A stretch of DNA of 44,064 nt from Reyranella sp. (GTDB lineage: Bacteria; Pseudomonadota; Alphaproteobacteria; Reyranellales; Reyranellaceae): contig JAIETA010000195.1 in NCBI GenBank assembly GCA_019745575.1, positions 1 through 44,064 on the forward strand, read 5' to 3'. Of the stretch, positions 1 to 7,225 are shown piece by piece (position 1 is the first letter of the stretch; every line of letters starts with the position of its first letter). Below the pieces are notes generated by a model. That model saw only the letters and a list, made by a program, of their open reading frames with translations. It was not told the DNA's origin and ran no database searches. The translations under genes were made by a program, and so were the position numbers.

Positions 1-294
1 GATACGGCGGCATCGGGCGCGACGCGTTTGCCCGTGCCCCTGCTCCCCGTGGGCGGCCGCGCGGCTGCTCCCGCGGCCCGCGCGCCCTGGGAGGAGCCGC
101 TGGCGAACGGCGACACGCCGCCGCCTGGCACGATGACCGAGGCCGCCGCCCGCGCGGCGATCGAAGCCGATGGCTACAAGGCCGTACGCGCGCTGAGCCA
201 CGGACCAAGCGGAGCCTGGCAGGCGCGCGCCCTGCGCGGCAGCACCGAGGTGCAGCTGAGCGTCGACCGCACCGGTGGCGTTTCCGCCAACTGA
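1..294 (+). CDS. C-terminal part of a PepSY-like periplasmic protein (5' end outside window)
   Basis: The reading frame is open from the first base to the TGA at 292-294, so the gene starts before the window. The visible part is an Ala/Pro-rich linker followed by about 50 residues that read as one PepSY-like unit: an amphipathic helix (AARAAIEADGYKAVRALS), then alternating strands ending in VQLSVDRTGGV. PepSY-like domains are small extracytoplasmic modules; the substrate or partner cannot be read here. A CsbD-like gene follows after about 110 bp on the same strand. The family call rests on pattern only and could be wrong. Confidence 0.5.
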   Translation, partial: DTAASGATRLPVPLLPVGGRAAAPAARAPWEEPLANGDTPPPGTMTEAAARAAIEADGYKAVRALSHGPSGAWQARALRGSTEVQLSVDRTGGVSAN

Positions 295-406
295 TCGACC
301 GCCCCGGCGCTACGCGTGACGGGAACATTCGCCGGACGGGGTCGTTTCCTGTCGGCCTCCGGCACGAACGATGCTGCAAGGGCGGCGACAACCAAGGAGA
401 ACGGAC

Positions 407-577
407 ATGGACAAGGATCGAATCGCGGGCGCTGCCAAGCAGGCCAAGGGAGCCCTCAAGGAAGCGGCCGGAAAAGCCCTCGGCGACTCGAAGCTGGTGA
501 CCGAAGGCAAGAGCGACAAGGTCGAGGGCAAAATCCAGAACGCCATCGGCGGTCTGAAGGACAGCCTGAAGAAGTAG
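407..577 (+). CDS. CsbD-like stress-response protein
   Basis: Encodes 56 residues, starting MDKDRIAGAAKQAKG and full of Lys, Ala and Gly, with the motif GKSDKVEGKIQNAIGG. This is the CsbD-like pattern of small hydrophilic proteins induced by general stress in many bacteria; the molecular role is unknown. I chose the ATG at 407 because AAGGAGA lies 6 bp upstream and family members begin with MDK/MNK. A longer in-frame start at 371 would add a tail unlike the family. A GC hairpin lies just downstream, before the DUF3309 gene. Confidence 0.85.
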   Translation: MDKDRIAGAAKQAKGALKEAAGKALGDSKLVTEGKSDKVEGKIQNAIGGLKDSLKK

Positions 578-591
578 CGCGAACCGGAACG

Positions 592-621
592 GCCGGGACT
601 GGCAAAAGATCCGGTCCCGGC
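592..621 (+). terminator. GC hairpin after the CsbD-like gene
   Basis: GCCGGGAC at 592-599 is the exact inverse of GTCCCGGC at 614-621, giving an 8-bp stem with a 14-nt loop 14 bp after the CsbD-like stop. No T-run follows, so it may attenuate or protect the RNA 3' end rather than terminate strongly. Confidence 0.4.
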
Positions 622-662
622 ATCTTCAGCCGTTCGTTCAGACCATTCCAGTGGAGTTACCC

Positions 663-827
663 ATGTCGCTCGGCACCATCCTCATCATTATTCTCGTCAT
701 CTTCCTGCTCGGTGGATTCAGCGGCCGCTTCGGCGGCTACGGCTACGGCTACGGCCACGGCGGCGTCGGTGTCATCGGCCTCGTGCTGATCGTCATCGTC
801 GTCCTCATGCTGCTGGGTCGACTCTGA
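663..827 (+). CDS. DUF3309 small membrane protein
   Basis: Encodes 54 residues beginning MSLGTILIIILVIFLLGG, then a Gly/Tyr-rich loop (GGYGYGYGHGG) and a second hydrophobic helix ending in LLGRL. Two helices around a Gly-rich turn are the hallmark of DUF3309, a family of unknown function often encoded near CsbD-like and other stress genes, as here. A purine-rich GGAG lies about 9 bp upstream of the ATG. It probably sits in the inner membrane. Confidence 0.85.
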   Translation: MSLGTILIIILVIFLLGGFSGRFGGYGYGYGHGGVGVIGLVLIVIVVLMLLGRL

Positions 828-857
828 CACCACGCCGACCGGGAGGATCGCCCGGAC

Positions 858-875
858 GGGCGGCCGTTGCCGCCC
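858..875. terminator. Hairpin between convergent genes
   Basis: GGGCGGC at 858-864 pairs with GCCGCCC at 869-875 around the loop CGTT. It lies between the DUF3309 gene (plus) and the TVP38 gene (minus, stop at 880) and could serve both. No T-run is present, so this is a stem-loop call only. Confidence 0.4.
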
Positions 876-879
876 TCGC

Positions 880-1551
880 TCACCCGCGCCGCCGCCGCGA
901 CAGGACCTGCTGCATGGCGAACACCAGGGCGGCGTAGGCGAGCACGCAGAGCACCAGCACGCCGCCCTGCTCGACCGTCGGCTCGGTGAGCAGCGCCACC
1001 AGCCGGTCGCCGACGATCGAGACCAGCAGCAGGCCGGGCGTCATGCCGATCACGGTGCCGGCGATGAAGTCGGCGAGGCCGATGCCGCTCACGCCGAGGC
1101 CGAGATTGACCACGGTGCCGGGCGCCACCGGCAGCACGCGGAAGGCCACCACCACCATGAAGCCGCGGGCGCGGGCGGCGTCGCGCACGCGCTGCAGCCT
1201 GGGACCGAACAGCCGCGCCAGCGCCGCCTGCCCGAGCCAGGCGCCGGCCAAATACATCAGGAGCGCGCTCGAGAAGGCGCCGGCCGCCGAATAGGCGAAG
1301 CCCAGCCACGGCCCGAACACCGCCGCGGTGGCCAGGATCAGCAGGTTGACCGGAAAGGCCACGACGCCGCCCACCAGGAAGGCCGCGAACACCAGCGCCG
1401 GCGCCCAGGGATCGCCGCGCGCCACGGCCAGCAGGTGCGTCACCTTCTCCGCGGTCACGATCCCGTTGGCCGCCGCCGCCCACCACGCCGCGACCAGGCC
1501 CAGGAGGACGAGCAGGAGGACGGCGGCGAGCAGCACGGGACGGGACGGCAT
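880..1551 (-). CDS. TVP38/TMEM64 (VTT/DedA-like) inner-membrane protein
   Basis: Encodes 223 residues with five to six hydrophobic segments: an N-terminal helix (LLAAVLLLVLLGLVAAWW), a pair around FLVGGVVAFPVNLLILATAAVFG, and a C-terminal helix before a basic RRRRG tail. The central FP..L...A..FG and the later F.VLPVAPGTVVNL.LG are typical of the VTT/SNARE-associated domain. Family members act in lipid scrambling or membrane homeostasis; the substrate cannot be told. It converges on the DUF3309 gene and stands alone on its strand. Confidence 0.85.
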   Translation of the reverse strand: MPSRPVLLAAVLLLVLLGLVAAWWAAAANGIVTAEKVTHLLAVARGDPWAPALVFAAFLVGGVVAFPVNLLILATAAVFGPWLGFAYSAAGAFSSALLMYLAGAWLGQAALARLFGPRLQRVRDAARARGFMVVVAFRVLPVAPGTVVNLGLGVSGIGLADFIAGTVIGMTPGLLLVSIVGDRLVALLTEPTVEQGGVLVLCVLAYAALVFAMQQVLSRRRRG

Positions 1552-1673
1552 GGCGGCCGCACCCTAGGCCACGGCGGGCCACGCGGCGAGGGCGCCGGCC
1601 ACGATCCGATTCCACCGGGGCGCGGCCTGTCCTAGGGTCCGGGCGCAGAGCCGACCCTCCAGGGAGCAGAGAC

Positions 1674-3146
1674 ATGACGAACAATCCGAAGGTTCTCATT
1701 GCCGGCGCCGGCCCGGTCGGGCTGACGCTTGCCACCGAACTGGTGCGGCACGGCATCGCCGTGCGCATCGTCGACAAGAACGCGGCGCGCACCGACAAGT
1801 CCAAGGCGCTGGTGATGTGGAGCCGCACGCTCGAACTGCTCGACGATGCGGGATACGCGCAGGCGTTCATTCCGGCTGGCCTGATCGCGCACGGCGCGCA
1901 GATCTCGACCGGCAAGGAGATCATGGCGAAGGTCACGCTCGATTCGATCGACAGCCGTTTCCCCTACGCCCTGATGATCCCGCAAAGCGAGACCGAGCGG
2001 GTCCTCGAGGAGCGGCTGGCGGCGGCCGGCGTCACCGTCGAGCGCCGGGTCGAGCTGGCGGGCTTCACCGACACGGGAGCTTCGGTCGAGGCGACGCTGC
2101 GCAGGGCCGACGGTTTCAGCGAGAGCCTCTCGGCCGACTGGCTGGTCGGCTGCGACGGCGCCCATTCGACGGTGCGGCACGGGCTGGGCTTCGCCTTCGA
2201 AGGCTCCACGCTGGAAAGCCACTGGGCGCTGGCCGACGGCCATGTGACAGGGCTCGCTCCCGCGGACCGGCTGCACATCTTCTGGCATCGCGACGGCATC
2301 CTGGCGTTCTTCCCCATCGTCGGCGACCGCTGGCGGGTGATCGCCGACCTCGGCCCGGCCGAGGGCAACGAGAAGCGTCCCGACCCGACGCTCGACGAGA
2401 TCAACGCCCTGATGACGCATCGCGGCTCGCCGGGGATCGCTATGACGAACCCGGTCTGGCTGGCGGCATTCCGCATCAACGAACGCAAGGTCCGCGACTA
2501 TGCCCGGGGCCGCGTCTTCCTGGCAGGCGACGCCGCCCACATCCACAGCCCGGCCGGCGGCCAGGGCATGAACACCGGCATGCAGGACGCCTTCAACCTC
2601 GCCTGGAAGCTGGCGCTGGTGATCGAGGGCGCGGCAAAGCCGGCGCTGCTCGACGGCTACTCGCCGGAGCGCAGCGCGGTGGGCGAGCGGGTGCTGCGCA
2701 ACGCCGGCCGCCTCACCGAGGCCGCGACGCTCCGCAACCCGATCGCCCAGGGACTGCGCAACACCATCGTGAAGTTCGCGGCGGGCTTCCCGGCGCTGCA
2801 GCACAAGGTGGCCGACCAGCTGGCCGAGATGGACATCGGCTATCCCGACAGCCCGCTCACGGCGACGGGCCCCTACAGCATCAGCGGGCCGGCCGCGGGT
2901 GCGCGCTGGCCCGACAAGCTGCCGGCCGGCGCCGGTGGCCGGCGATTCACGGCGCTGGGGCCGGCCGACGCGGTGGCGGCGCTGGCCACCAAATTCCCGC
3001 GGCTGGTGGTGGCGGCCCCGGTCAAGGATCCGGCGCACACGACGTCGTTGCGGCTGATCCGGCCCGACGGCTATGTCGGTTTCGCCGGCGCCGCCACGGA
3101 TCTCGCCAAGGCCGACGCCTATCTCGCGGCGATCGCCAGCGCTTGA
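1674..3146 (+). CDS. FAD-dependent aromatic hydroxylase (PheA/TfdB family)
   Basis: Encodes 490 residues. The FAD dinucleotide motif GAGPVG is at residues 11-16, followed by the acidic strand end IVDKN. A middle LVGCDGAHSTVR motif (the 'DG' motif that contacts FAD and NAD(P)H) and a later FLAGDAAHIHSPAGGQGMN motif near residue 283 complete the group A flavoprotein monooxygenase signature. About 110 C-terminal residues look like the thioredoxin-like domain of phenol hydroxylases. The expected reaction is NAD(P)H- and O2-dependent hydroxylation of a phenolic or similar ring. GGGAG precedes the ATG. No ring-cleavage genes are adjacent, so the substrate is unknown. Confidence 0.88.
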   Translation: MTNNPKVLIAGAGPVGLTLATELVRHGIAVRIVDKNAARTDKSKALVMWSRTLELLDDAGYAQAFIPAGLIAHGAQISTGKEIMAKVTLDSIDSRFPYALMIPQSETERVLEERLAAAGVTVERRVELAGFTDTGASVEATLRRADGFSESLSADWLVGCDGAHSTVRHGLGFAFEGSTLESHWALADGHVTGLAPADRLHIFWHRDGILAFFPIVGDRWRVIADLGPAEGNEKRPDPTLDEINALMTHRGSPGIAMTNPVWLAAFRINERKVRDYARGRVFLAGDAAHIHSPAGGQGMNTGMQDAFNLAWKLALVIEGAAKPALLDGYSPERSAVGERVLRNAGRLTEAATLRNPIAQGLRNTIVKFAAGFPALQHKVADQLAEMDIGYPDSPLTATGPYSISGPAAGARWPDKLPAGAGGRRFTALGPADAVAALATKFPRLVVAAPVKDPAHTTSLRLIRPDGYVGFAGAATDLAKADAYLAAIASA

Positions 3147-3155
3147 TACCCGCCG

Positions 3156-3380
3156 CTAACGCCCGCCCGCGCGCTCCAGACTCTTGATGACAAGCGCCGC
3201 CTTGCCCGACTTGGCGGCAACCTCGCGGTCCTGCGCTTCGATGACGGCGCGCGCCGGGCCGTCCTTCTCCAGCCCGCCCAGCAGGTCGAGCGGCACGCGA
3301 CGGTTGGAGCGCTGGCTGCCGTCCTCGTAGGTGACGTTGAACAGGACGTATTCCGTCCGCTTGCCGGGCTTCTGCGCCAT
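3156..3380 (-). CDS. Small conserved hypothetical protein
   Basis: Encodes 74 residues (MAQKPGKRTEYVLFNVTYEDGSQRSNRRVP...). AGGAG lies 6 bp upstream of the ATG, and the base composition looks coding. The N-terminal half reads as two beta strands (YVLFNVTYEDGSQRSNRRVP) and the rest as a helix with alternating charge. There is no signal peptide or membrane helix. I do not recognise the family. Its stop is 9 bp from the stop of the convergent hydroxylase gene. Confidence 0.6.
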   Translation of the reverse strand: MAQKPGKRTEYVLFNVTYEDGSQRSNRRVPLDLLGGLEKDGPARAVIEAQDREVAAKSGKAALVIKSLERAGGR

Positions 3381-3456
3381 GACGGTCTCCTGATTGTCGG
3401 GTTGGGTCGGTCGACCTGCGGCGCTTATACGCCTTTCCCGCCGGCCGCGTCCGGAC

Positions 3457-3553
3457 GGCTCTTGCGCCGGCGGCCCGCGCCTTCGGCGCGCTTCAGGCTC
3501 TTGCGCCGGCGGCCCGCGCCTTCGGCGCGCTTCAGGCTCTTGCGCCGGCGGCG
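3457..3553. repeat. 39-bp tandem repeat with REP-like hairpins, 2.5 copies
   Basis: A 39-bp unit starts at 3457 and repeats exactly at 3496; a third partial copy starts at 3535. Each full unit contains the palindrome CGCGCCTTCGGCGCG (3476-3490 and 3515-3529), a 6-bp stem with a tight TTC loop. It lies in the 194-bp gap between the small hypothetical gene and the SNase-like gene. The look is that of repetitive extragenic palindromes. Confidence 0.8.
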
Positions 3554-3574
3554 CGGTGGCGACAGCCTGCGGCG

Positions 3575-4144
3575 ATGAAAGCCCTCCTGATCGCCGTCCT
3601 GCTGGCCGCCGCCGTCACCGGCGCGGCCGGCGCCCAACAGCGCAAGCCGCCGGACCCCGACAAGTCTGTCGAGAAGCCGCCCGACTGCGCCGCGACGATG
3701 GGCGCGCTGCCCAAGGAGTGCGCGGGCGAGGCCTATGCGGTCGACGGCACCACGCTGGCCGCCGTCGGGCTAAAACCCACGCTCAGGCTGTGGGGCGTGC
3801 AGGCGGCCGAGCTGCGCGACCGATCGAGCGGTCGCGAGACGGTGGCCGGCATGCGGGCGCGCGCCGCGCTGGAGGACATGCTTGAGAAGGCTTCGCACAA
3901 GGTGAAGTGCCGGGCGGCGCGCTGGGACCGCGAGTGCCGCCTGGTGGCGCAATGTTCCGTCGAGGCCGCAGCATCGCCGGTCGACCTCGGCGGCTACCTG
4001 CTGGCGAGCGGCCTCGCCTGGGGCTTCCATCTCGAGGAGGGTCTGCCGTGGGAGCCGCGCGCTGGCCAGCGCTATGCCGGCGCCGAAGCCGAGGCGCGCC
4101 AGGCGGGACGCGGCCTGTGGCCGGCCTGGCTGGGCGAGAAGTAG
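3575..4144 (+). CDS. Exported SNase-like (thermonuclease fold) protein
   Basis: Encodes 189 residues. Residues 1-20 form a signal peptide (MKALLIAVLLAAAVTGAAGA) with an Ala-X-Ala site, so the protein is exported. From about residue 50 the order of elements matches a staphylococcal nuclease fold: AYAVDGTTL, LRLWGVQAAELRDR, a helix with RARAALEDML, KCRA, a late GYLLASGLAW, and EAEARQAGRGLW. In active thermonucleases the equivalent of VQAAE is usually V-D-x-P-E; here the Asp is Gln, so calcium binding may be lost. Rightly called SNase-like rather than proven nuclease. No ribosome-binding site stronger than a weak GGCG is visible. Confidence 0.8.
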   Translation: MKALLIAVLLAAAVTGAAGAQQRKPPDPDKSVEKPPDCAATMGALPKECAGEAYAVDGTTLAAVGLKPTLRLWGVQAAELRDRSSGRETVAGMRARAALEDMLEKASHKVKCRAARWDRECRLVAQCSVEAAASPVDLGGYLLASGLAWGFHLEEGLPWEPRAGQRYAGAEAEARQAGRGLWPAWLGEK

Positions 4145-4157
4145 CGCCGGACGGGAT

Positions 4158-4784
4158 CTAGGCGGCCTGCGGCAGCATCCGGTCGATCGCGGCGCGCCAG
4201 ACCGCCTGGGAGTCCTCGACCGAAAGGCGATGGCAGTCGCGCATCTGGTCCCAGCTTTCGAAGCTGATCAGGGTGGCGAGCGCCACCAGCAATTGCTCGC
4301 GCGCCGCGGCGTCGAGGGTCGCGAGTTCCGGCCCGTACATCAGCTTCATGCGCTCGATGTTGGCGAGACGCGCCAGCACGATGCGGGCCTTCAGTTCGGC
4401 CAGCTGGTCCTGGGTGGCGATCAGAGCGCGCCACAGCGGCAACCACTTCTCGCAGGCCAGCGCCCGGGTCGCGACATGCGAGCGGATGCGGGTCGGGCGG
4501 TCGCCGTCGACGTCGCGCGCCGCCGCCTCGGCCTGGCCGACGGCGATGGCATGGTCGGCGGTGGCGAGGCTGAGCGCGCGCAGGTCGCTGAAGCGCTCGA
4601 AGATGGAGCGCACCGAGCAGCCGGCTTCGGCGGCGATCTGGCCGGCGGTCGGCAGCTCGGGCCGGCGGCGCAACAGTTCCAGGTAGGCATCGATGATGCG
4701 CTGGCGCATCCGCAGGCTGCGCAGGCGGCGGCCGTCGGTCTGGCGGGAGGCCACGTCGGCGAGGCCAACCTCTTGAATCGTCAC
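4158..4784 (-). CDS. TetR/AcrR-family transcriptional regulator
   Basis: Encodes 208 residues from a GTG. The N-terminal helix-turn-helix runs MRQRIIDAYLELL...PTAGQIAAEAGCSVRSIFERFSDLRAL, the usual TetR order with I-A-x-x-A-G-x-S-x-x-x-(I/L)-(F/Y)-x-x-F. The rest is all-helical and should hold the ligand pocket and dimer face. The GTG at 4784 has GGGGAG about 10 bp upstream; an in-frame start at 4913 would add an unlikely Arg/Pro-rich tail. The target is not evident: the neighbours are a convergent SNase-like gene and a SET-domain gene on the same strand. Confidence 0.8.
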   Translation of the reverse strand: MTIQEVGLADVASRQTDGRRLRSLRMRQRIIDAYLELLRRRPELPTAGQIAAEAGCSVRSIFERFSDLRALSLATADHAIAVGQAEAAARDVDGDRPTRIRSHVATRALACEKWLPLWRALIATQDQLAELKARIVLARLANIERMKLMYGPELATLDAAAREQLLVALATLISFESWDQMRDCHRLSVEDSQAVWRAAIDRMLPQAA

Positions 4785-4917
4785 GGAAAAATTCTCCCCC
4801 GGTGTGTCGATGCCGACGACCGCCCGGCGGACCGGCCGGTGACGGCGTGTCACCGCAAGTAGTCCCTCCGCCGCGGCGGGGCAATGCACCACCGGCGCAT
4901 GCCTGAATGCCAAACTT

Positions 4918-5376
4918 TTACAGGTGAGCGCGCCGGCCAGACGCTTTGGGCGTCCCTTTGACCGCGGCCGCGGGCACGCGGACGTCGCGCTGGAGATTAT
5001 CGTGCCGCTCGTCCATGCGGCGGTAGTCGATGGTGAGCTCCTCGCCGGCCGCGATGTCGCGCACGGCGTGGTAGGTCACGTCGCCGTCGTCGGAGGCGAG
5101 ATTGGGGTCGGCCGAATGGTTCATGTACCAGCCGGTCGAGATGCGCAGGAAGTCGAGCGGCACCCAGTAGCCGCCGCTGCTGCGGATGCCGAAGCGCTTG
5201 TAGAGGGCGGCGTGGCGCGAGGCGTGCGCCTGCCGGGTCGAGACCCAGCGGCTGTCCTCGCCGTCCCAGATACGGACGATCTCGCCCTTGCGGACAGCGA
5301 GATCGGCGAAGCAGCCGATGCCGTGGATGGCAGAGGGGCCGAGATAGACGAACGCCTTGCTGGTTCTACGCTTCAT
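4918..5376 (-). CDS. SET-domain protein (putative protein-lysine methyltransferase)
   Basis: Encodes 152 residues that are nearly all SET domain. It has an N-terminal strand with GIGCFADLAVRKGEIV, the AdoMet-binding NHSADPNLA motif, and the catalytic-end motif GEELTIDYRRMDE. SET enzymes transfer methyl from AdoMet to protein lysines and are mostly eukaryotic; bacterial versions are short like this and have few known substrates. The post-SET cysteines are absent. I took the ATG at 5376 (MKRRTSKAFVYLGPS) because the domain begins right after it; an upstream start at 5448 would add an unrelated tail and overlap the region before the GST gene. Confidence 0.85.
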   Translation of the reverse strand: MKRRTSKAFVYLGPSAIHGIGCFADLAVRKGEIVRIWDGEDSRWVSTRQAHASRHAALYKRFGIRSSGGYWVPLDFLRISTGWYMNHSADPNLASDDGDVTYHAVRDIAAGEELTIDYRRMDERHDNLQRDVRVPAAAVKGTPKASGRRAHL

Positions 5377-5516
5377 GAAAACTTCATACTCGCGGTGGCC
5401 GCCGACCGGGCGGGCCGCGTGCTTAGCGCGGCGGCCGAGGGCGTTCAATGGACGATGGCGGCGGGCCGCGTATCATTGCGGGCGCCGCCAGGACATCTCG
5501 GCGAAAGGAAAGACGC

Positions 5517-6107
5517 ATGCTCACCTTCTTCTTCTCGCCGGGATCGAGTTCGATGGCGCCGCACATCGCGTTGCACGAGACCGGCACGGCGTTCGCGGCG
5601 CGACCGGTGTCGCTGCGCCGAAAGGAAACGCGCACGCCGGACTTCCTGGCGGTCAATCCGGCCGGCAAGGTGCCAGTGCTTGTGATCGACGGCCGCGTCC
5701 TGACCGAGGTTGCCGGCATCCTGTTCTATCTGGCGCGGGCCCACGCCGAGGCGGGGCTGCTGCCGGCCGGCGACATCGAGGCCGAGGCGCAGGTCGTGTC
5801 TTGGATGTCCTACATCGCCTCGACGATCCATCCATCGCGGCGCCAGGGGTTCCAGGGACTGGAGCATGTGCGCGAGGTCTGGCAGGTCGCCGAAACGCGG
5901 TTGGCCGGCAAACCATGGCTGGCCGGCGACTATTCGATCGCCGACATCCACCTGTTCCGACTCTACTGGCGTTTCCGCGGGTCGAACTTCATCCGACCCG
6001 GCGACTTCCCCGGCCTCGAAGCACACTATGCCCGCATGATGGCGCGGCCTGCCGTGCAACGCACGATCGAGGCCGAGGCCAGGATCGGCTACGAGCTGCC
6101 GGCGTAG
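5517..6107 (+). CDS. Glutathione S-transferase family protein
   Basis: Encodes 196 residues. The N-terminal thioredoxin-like half starts MLTFFFSPGSSSMAPHIALHETG, with Ser rather than Tyr in the usual nucleophile-activating position, and carries VNPAGKVPVLVIDG.VLTEVAGILFYLA, the cis-Pro (KVPVL) and glutathione-contact (TEVAGI) motifs. The C-terminal half is helical with WLAGDYSIADIHLF, the conserved N-capping box of GSTs. AAAGGA lies 7 bp before the ATG. Likely a cytosolic beta- or theta-like GST; the substrate is unknown. Confidence 0.88.
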   Translation: MLTFFFSPGSSSMAPHIALHETGTAFAARPVSLRRKETRTPDFLAVNPAGKVPVLVIDGRVLTEVAGILFYLARAHAEAGLLPAGDIEAEAQVVSWMSYIASTIHPSRRQGFQGLEHVREVWQVAETRLAGKPWLAGDYSIADIHLFRLYWRFRGSNFIRPGDFPGLEAHYARMMARPAVQRTIEAEARIGYELPA

Positions 6108-6120
6108 CGGCGGCCGGCGC

Positions 6121-6492
6121 CTACTTCGGCTGCGCGTCGATCCAGCGTTGCGCCGGCTCGGGCTGCTCGAACACGCGCATCGGCCGATCGGCGGCCGCCA
6201 GCATGCCCAGTACGCGGGCCACCAGTTCGATCTTGTCAGGAGGGATCACGACGGCCAGCGGCCCGACGGGATTGAGGGCGTGAAACGCGCGGATCCGGAC
6301 GCCCAGTTCCAGCATATCGTCCGGACCCATCGTCGTGTCGCCGCGGCTGCCGTCGAACAGCTTGCGGTAGTTCAGCGCGCCCGCCCCGACCATCTCGTCG
6401 AGGAAGGTGTCGACCTCGACGCGCGCGACGTCGCCGTCCGCCACCGCCGTCACCAGTCGGTTCTCGGCGTCGATCGTCCAGTGAAGAGGCAT
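6121..6492 (-). CDS. SpoIIAA/STAS-like small protein
   Basis: Encodes 123 residues starting MPLHWTIDAENRLVTAVADGDV. Strands alternate with helices (VDTFLDEMV, DDMLELGVRIRAF, DKIELVARVLGML) and it ends with a strand-helix unit, RPMRVFEQPEPAQRWI. This matches the small SpoIIAA-like/STAS-SEC14 fold proteins common in alphaproteobacteria, whose role is unknown. There is no signal peptide. It stands between the GST and NIPSNAP genes without clear operon ties. The fold call is from pattern only. Confidence 0.6.
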   Translation of the reverse strand: MPLHWTIDAENRLVTAVADGDVARVEVDTFLDEMVGAGALNYRKLFDGSRGDTTMGPDDMLELGVRIRAFHALNPVGPLAVVIPPDKIELVARVLGMLAAADRPMRVFEQPEPAQRWIDAQPK

Positions 6493-6560
6493 TGCGTCAA
6501 CTCACCCCGCTACACGTAGTTCAGGACACGCCGGATCTTCTCAGGCGTTACCGGCCTGGA

Positions 6561-7199
6561 CTACTTGAGCGGCGAATAGTTCGTCGGCATCAGCAGGGTC
6601 GAGTGCATTTCGGCCAGCAGCGCCGGCCCCTTGGCAAGATAGGCCTGCCACGCGGGATCCTTCATCGCCGCGGCGCGCGCCTCGAAGCGTTCCTGCAGGT
6701 TCTTGTAGCGCCACAGGTGGATCCACTCGTTGGGCTGGGGGAACTCGCCGGTCCAGGCGCCCCAGATCGGCGAGTACTTCTCGCGGGCGGCCTGCACCTC
6801 CTTGAAATTCTTGCCGTAGGTCACGGCGCCGCCCATCTGGGTGCGGTAGATGCGCAGTTCGTAGACGTTGCCCGTGGTGTCGTCGGACGGCTTGATATCG
6901 ACCACGGCGTTCATGAGCCGCAGGTCCTGGCGCTCGATCAGTGGCCGGATGACGGGCACATAGCCTTCGGTCCACGGCTTGTGCTTGGCAAGTTCGCCGC
7001 GCAGGCGCGTGCGCTCTTCGTAGCTGTCGTACTTCCACAGGTGCCAGATCTGGTTGAGCGCGCCGAACTCGGCAGTCCAGTAGCCGTGGTTGACACCGTA
7101 GTTCTGTCCGCGCGCCGGGCGGCCGATGGTCTCGGCGGCCTTCAGGTACTCCGGCATCTTGCCGGGCTTCAGGGTGTAGCAGCGAAGCTCGTAGACCAT
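6561..7199 (-). CDS. NIPSNAP-family protein (two tandem domains)
   Basis: Encodes 212 residues. Two copies of the NIPSNAP ferredoxin-like domain are visible: MVYELRCYTLKPGKMPEYL...IWHLWKYDSYEER (1-100) and VYELRIYRTQMGG...WIHLWRYKNLQER (110-212). The repeated 'YELR.Y' strand and 'HLW.Y....ER' helix start are diagnostic. NIPSNAP domains are dimeric alpha-beta barrels, and bacterial members often sit in catabolic clusters. Its ATG at 7199 lies 26 bp downstream of the stop of the enolase-superfamily gene on the same strand, so the two are very likely co-transcribed. Confidence 0.85.
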   Translation of the reverse strand: MVYELRCYTLKPGKMPEYLKAAETIGRPARGQNYGVNHGYWTAEFGALNQIWHLWKYDSYEERTRLRGELAKHKPWTEGYVPVIRPLIERQDLRLMNAVVDIKPSDDTTGNVYELRIYRTQMGGAVTYGKNFKEVQAAREKYSPIWGAWTGEFPQPNEWIHLWRYKNLQERFEARAAAMKDPAWQAYLAKGPALLAEMHSTLLMPTNYSPLK

Positions 7200-7225
7200 G
7201 TCGTTTCCTCTCGGGGACGGGGTTC

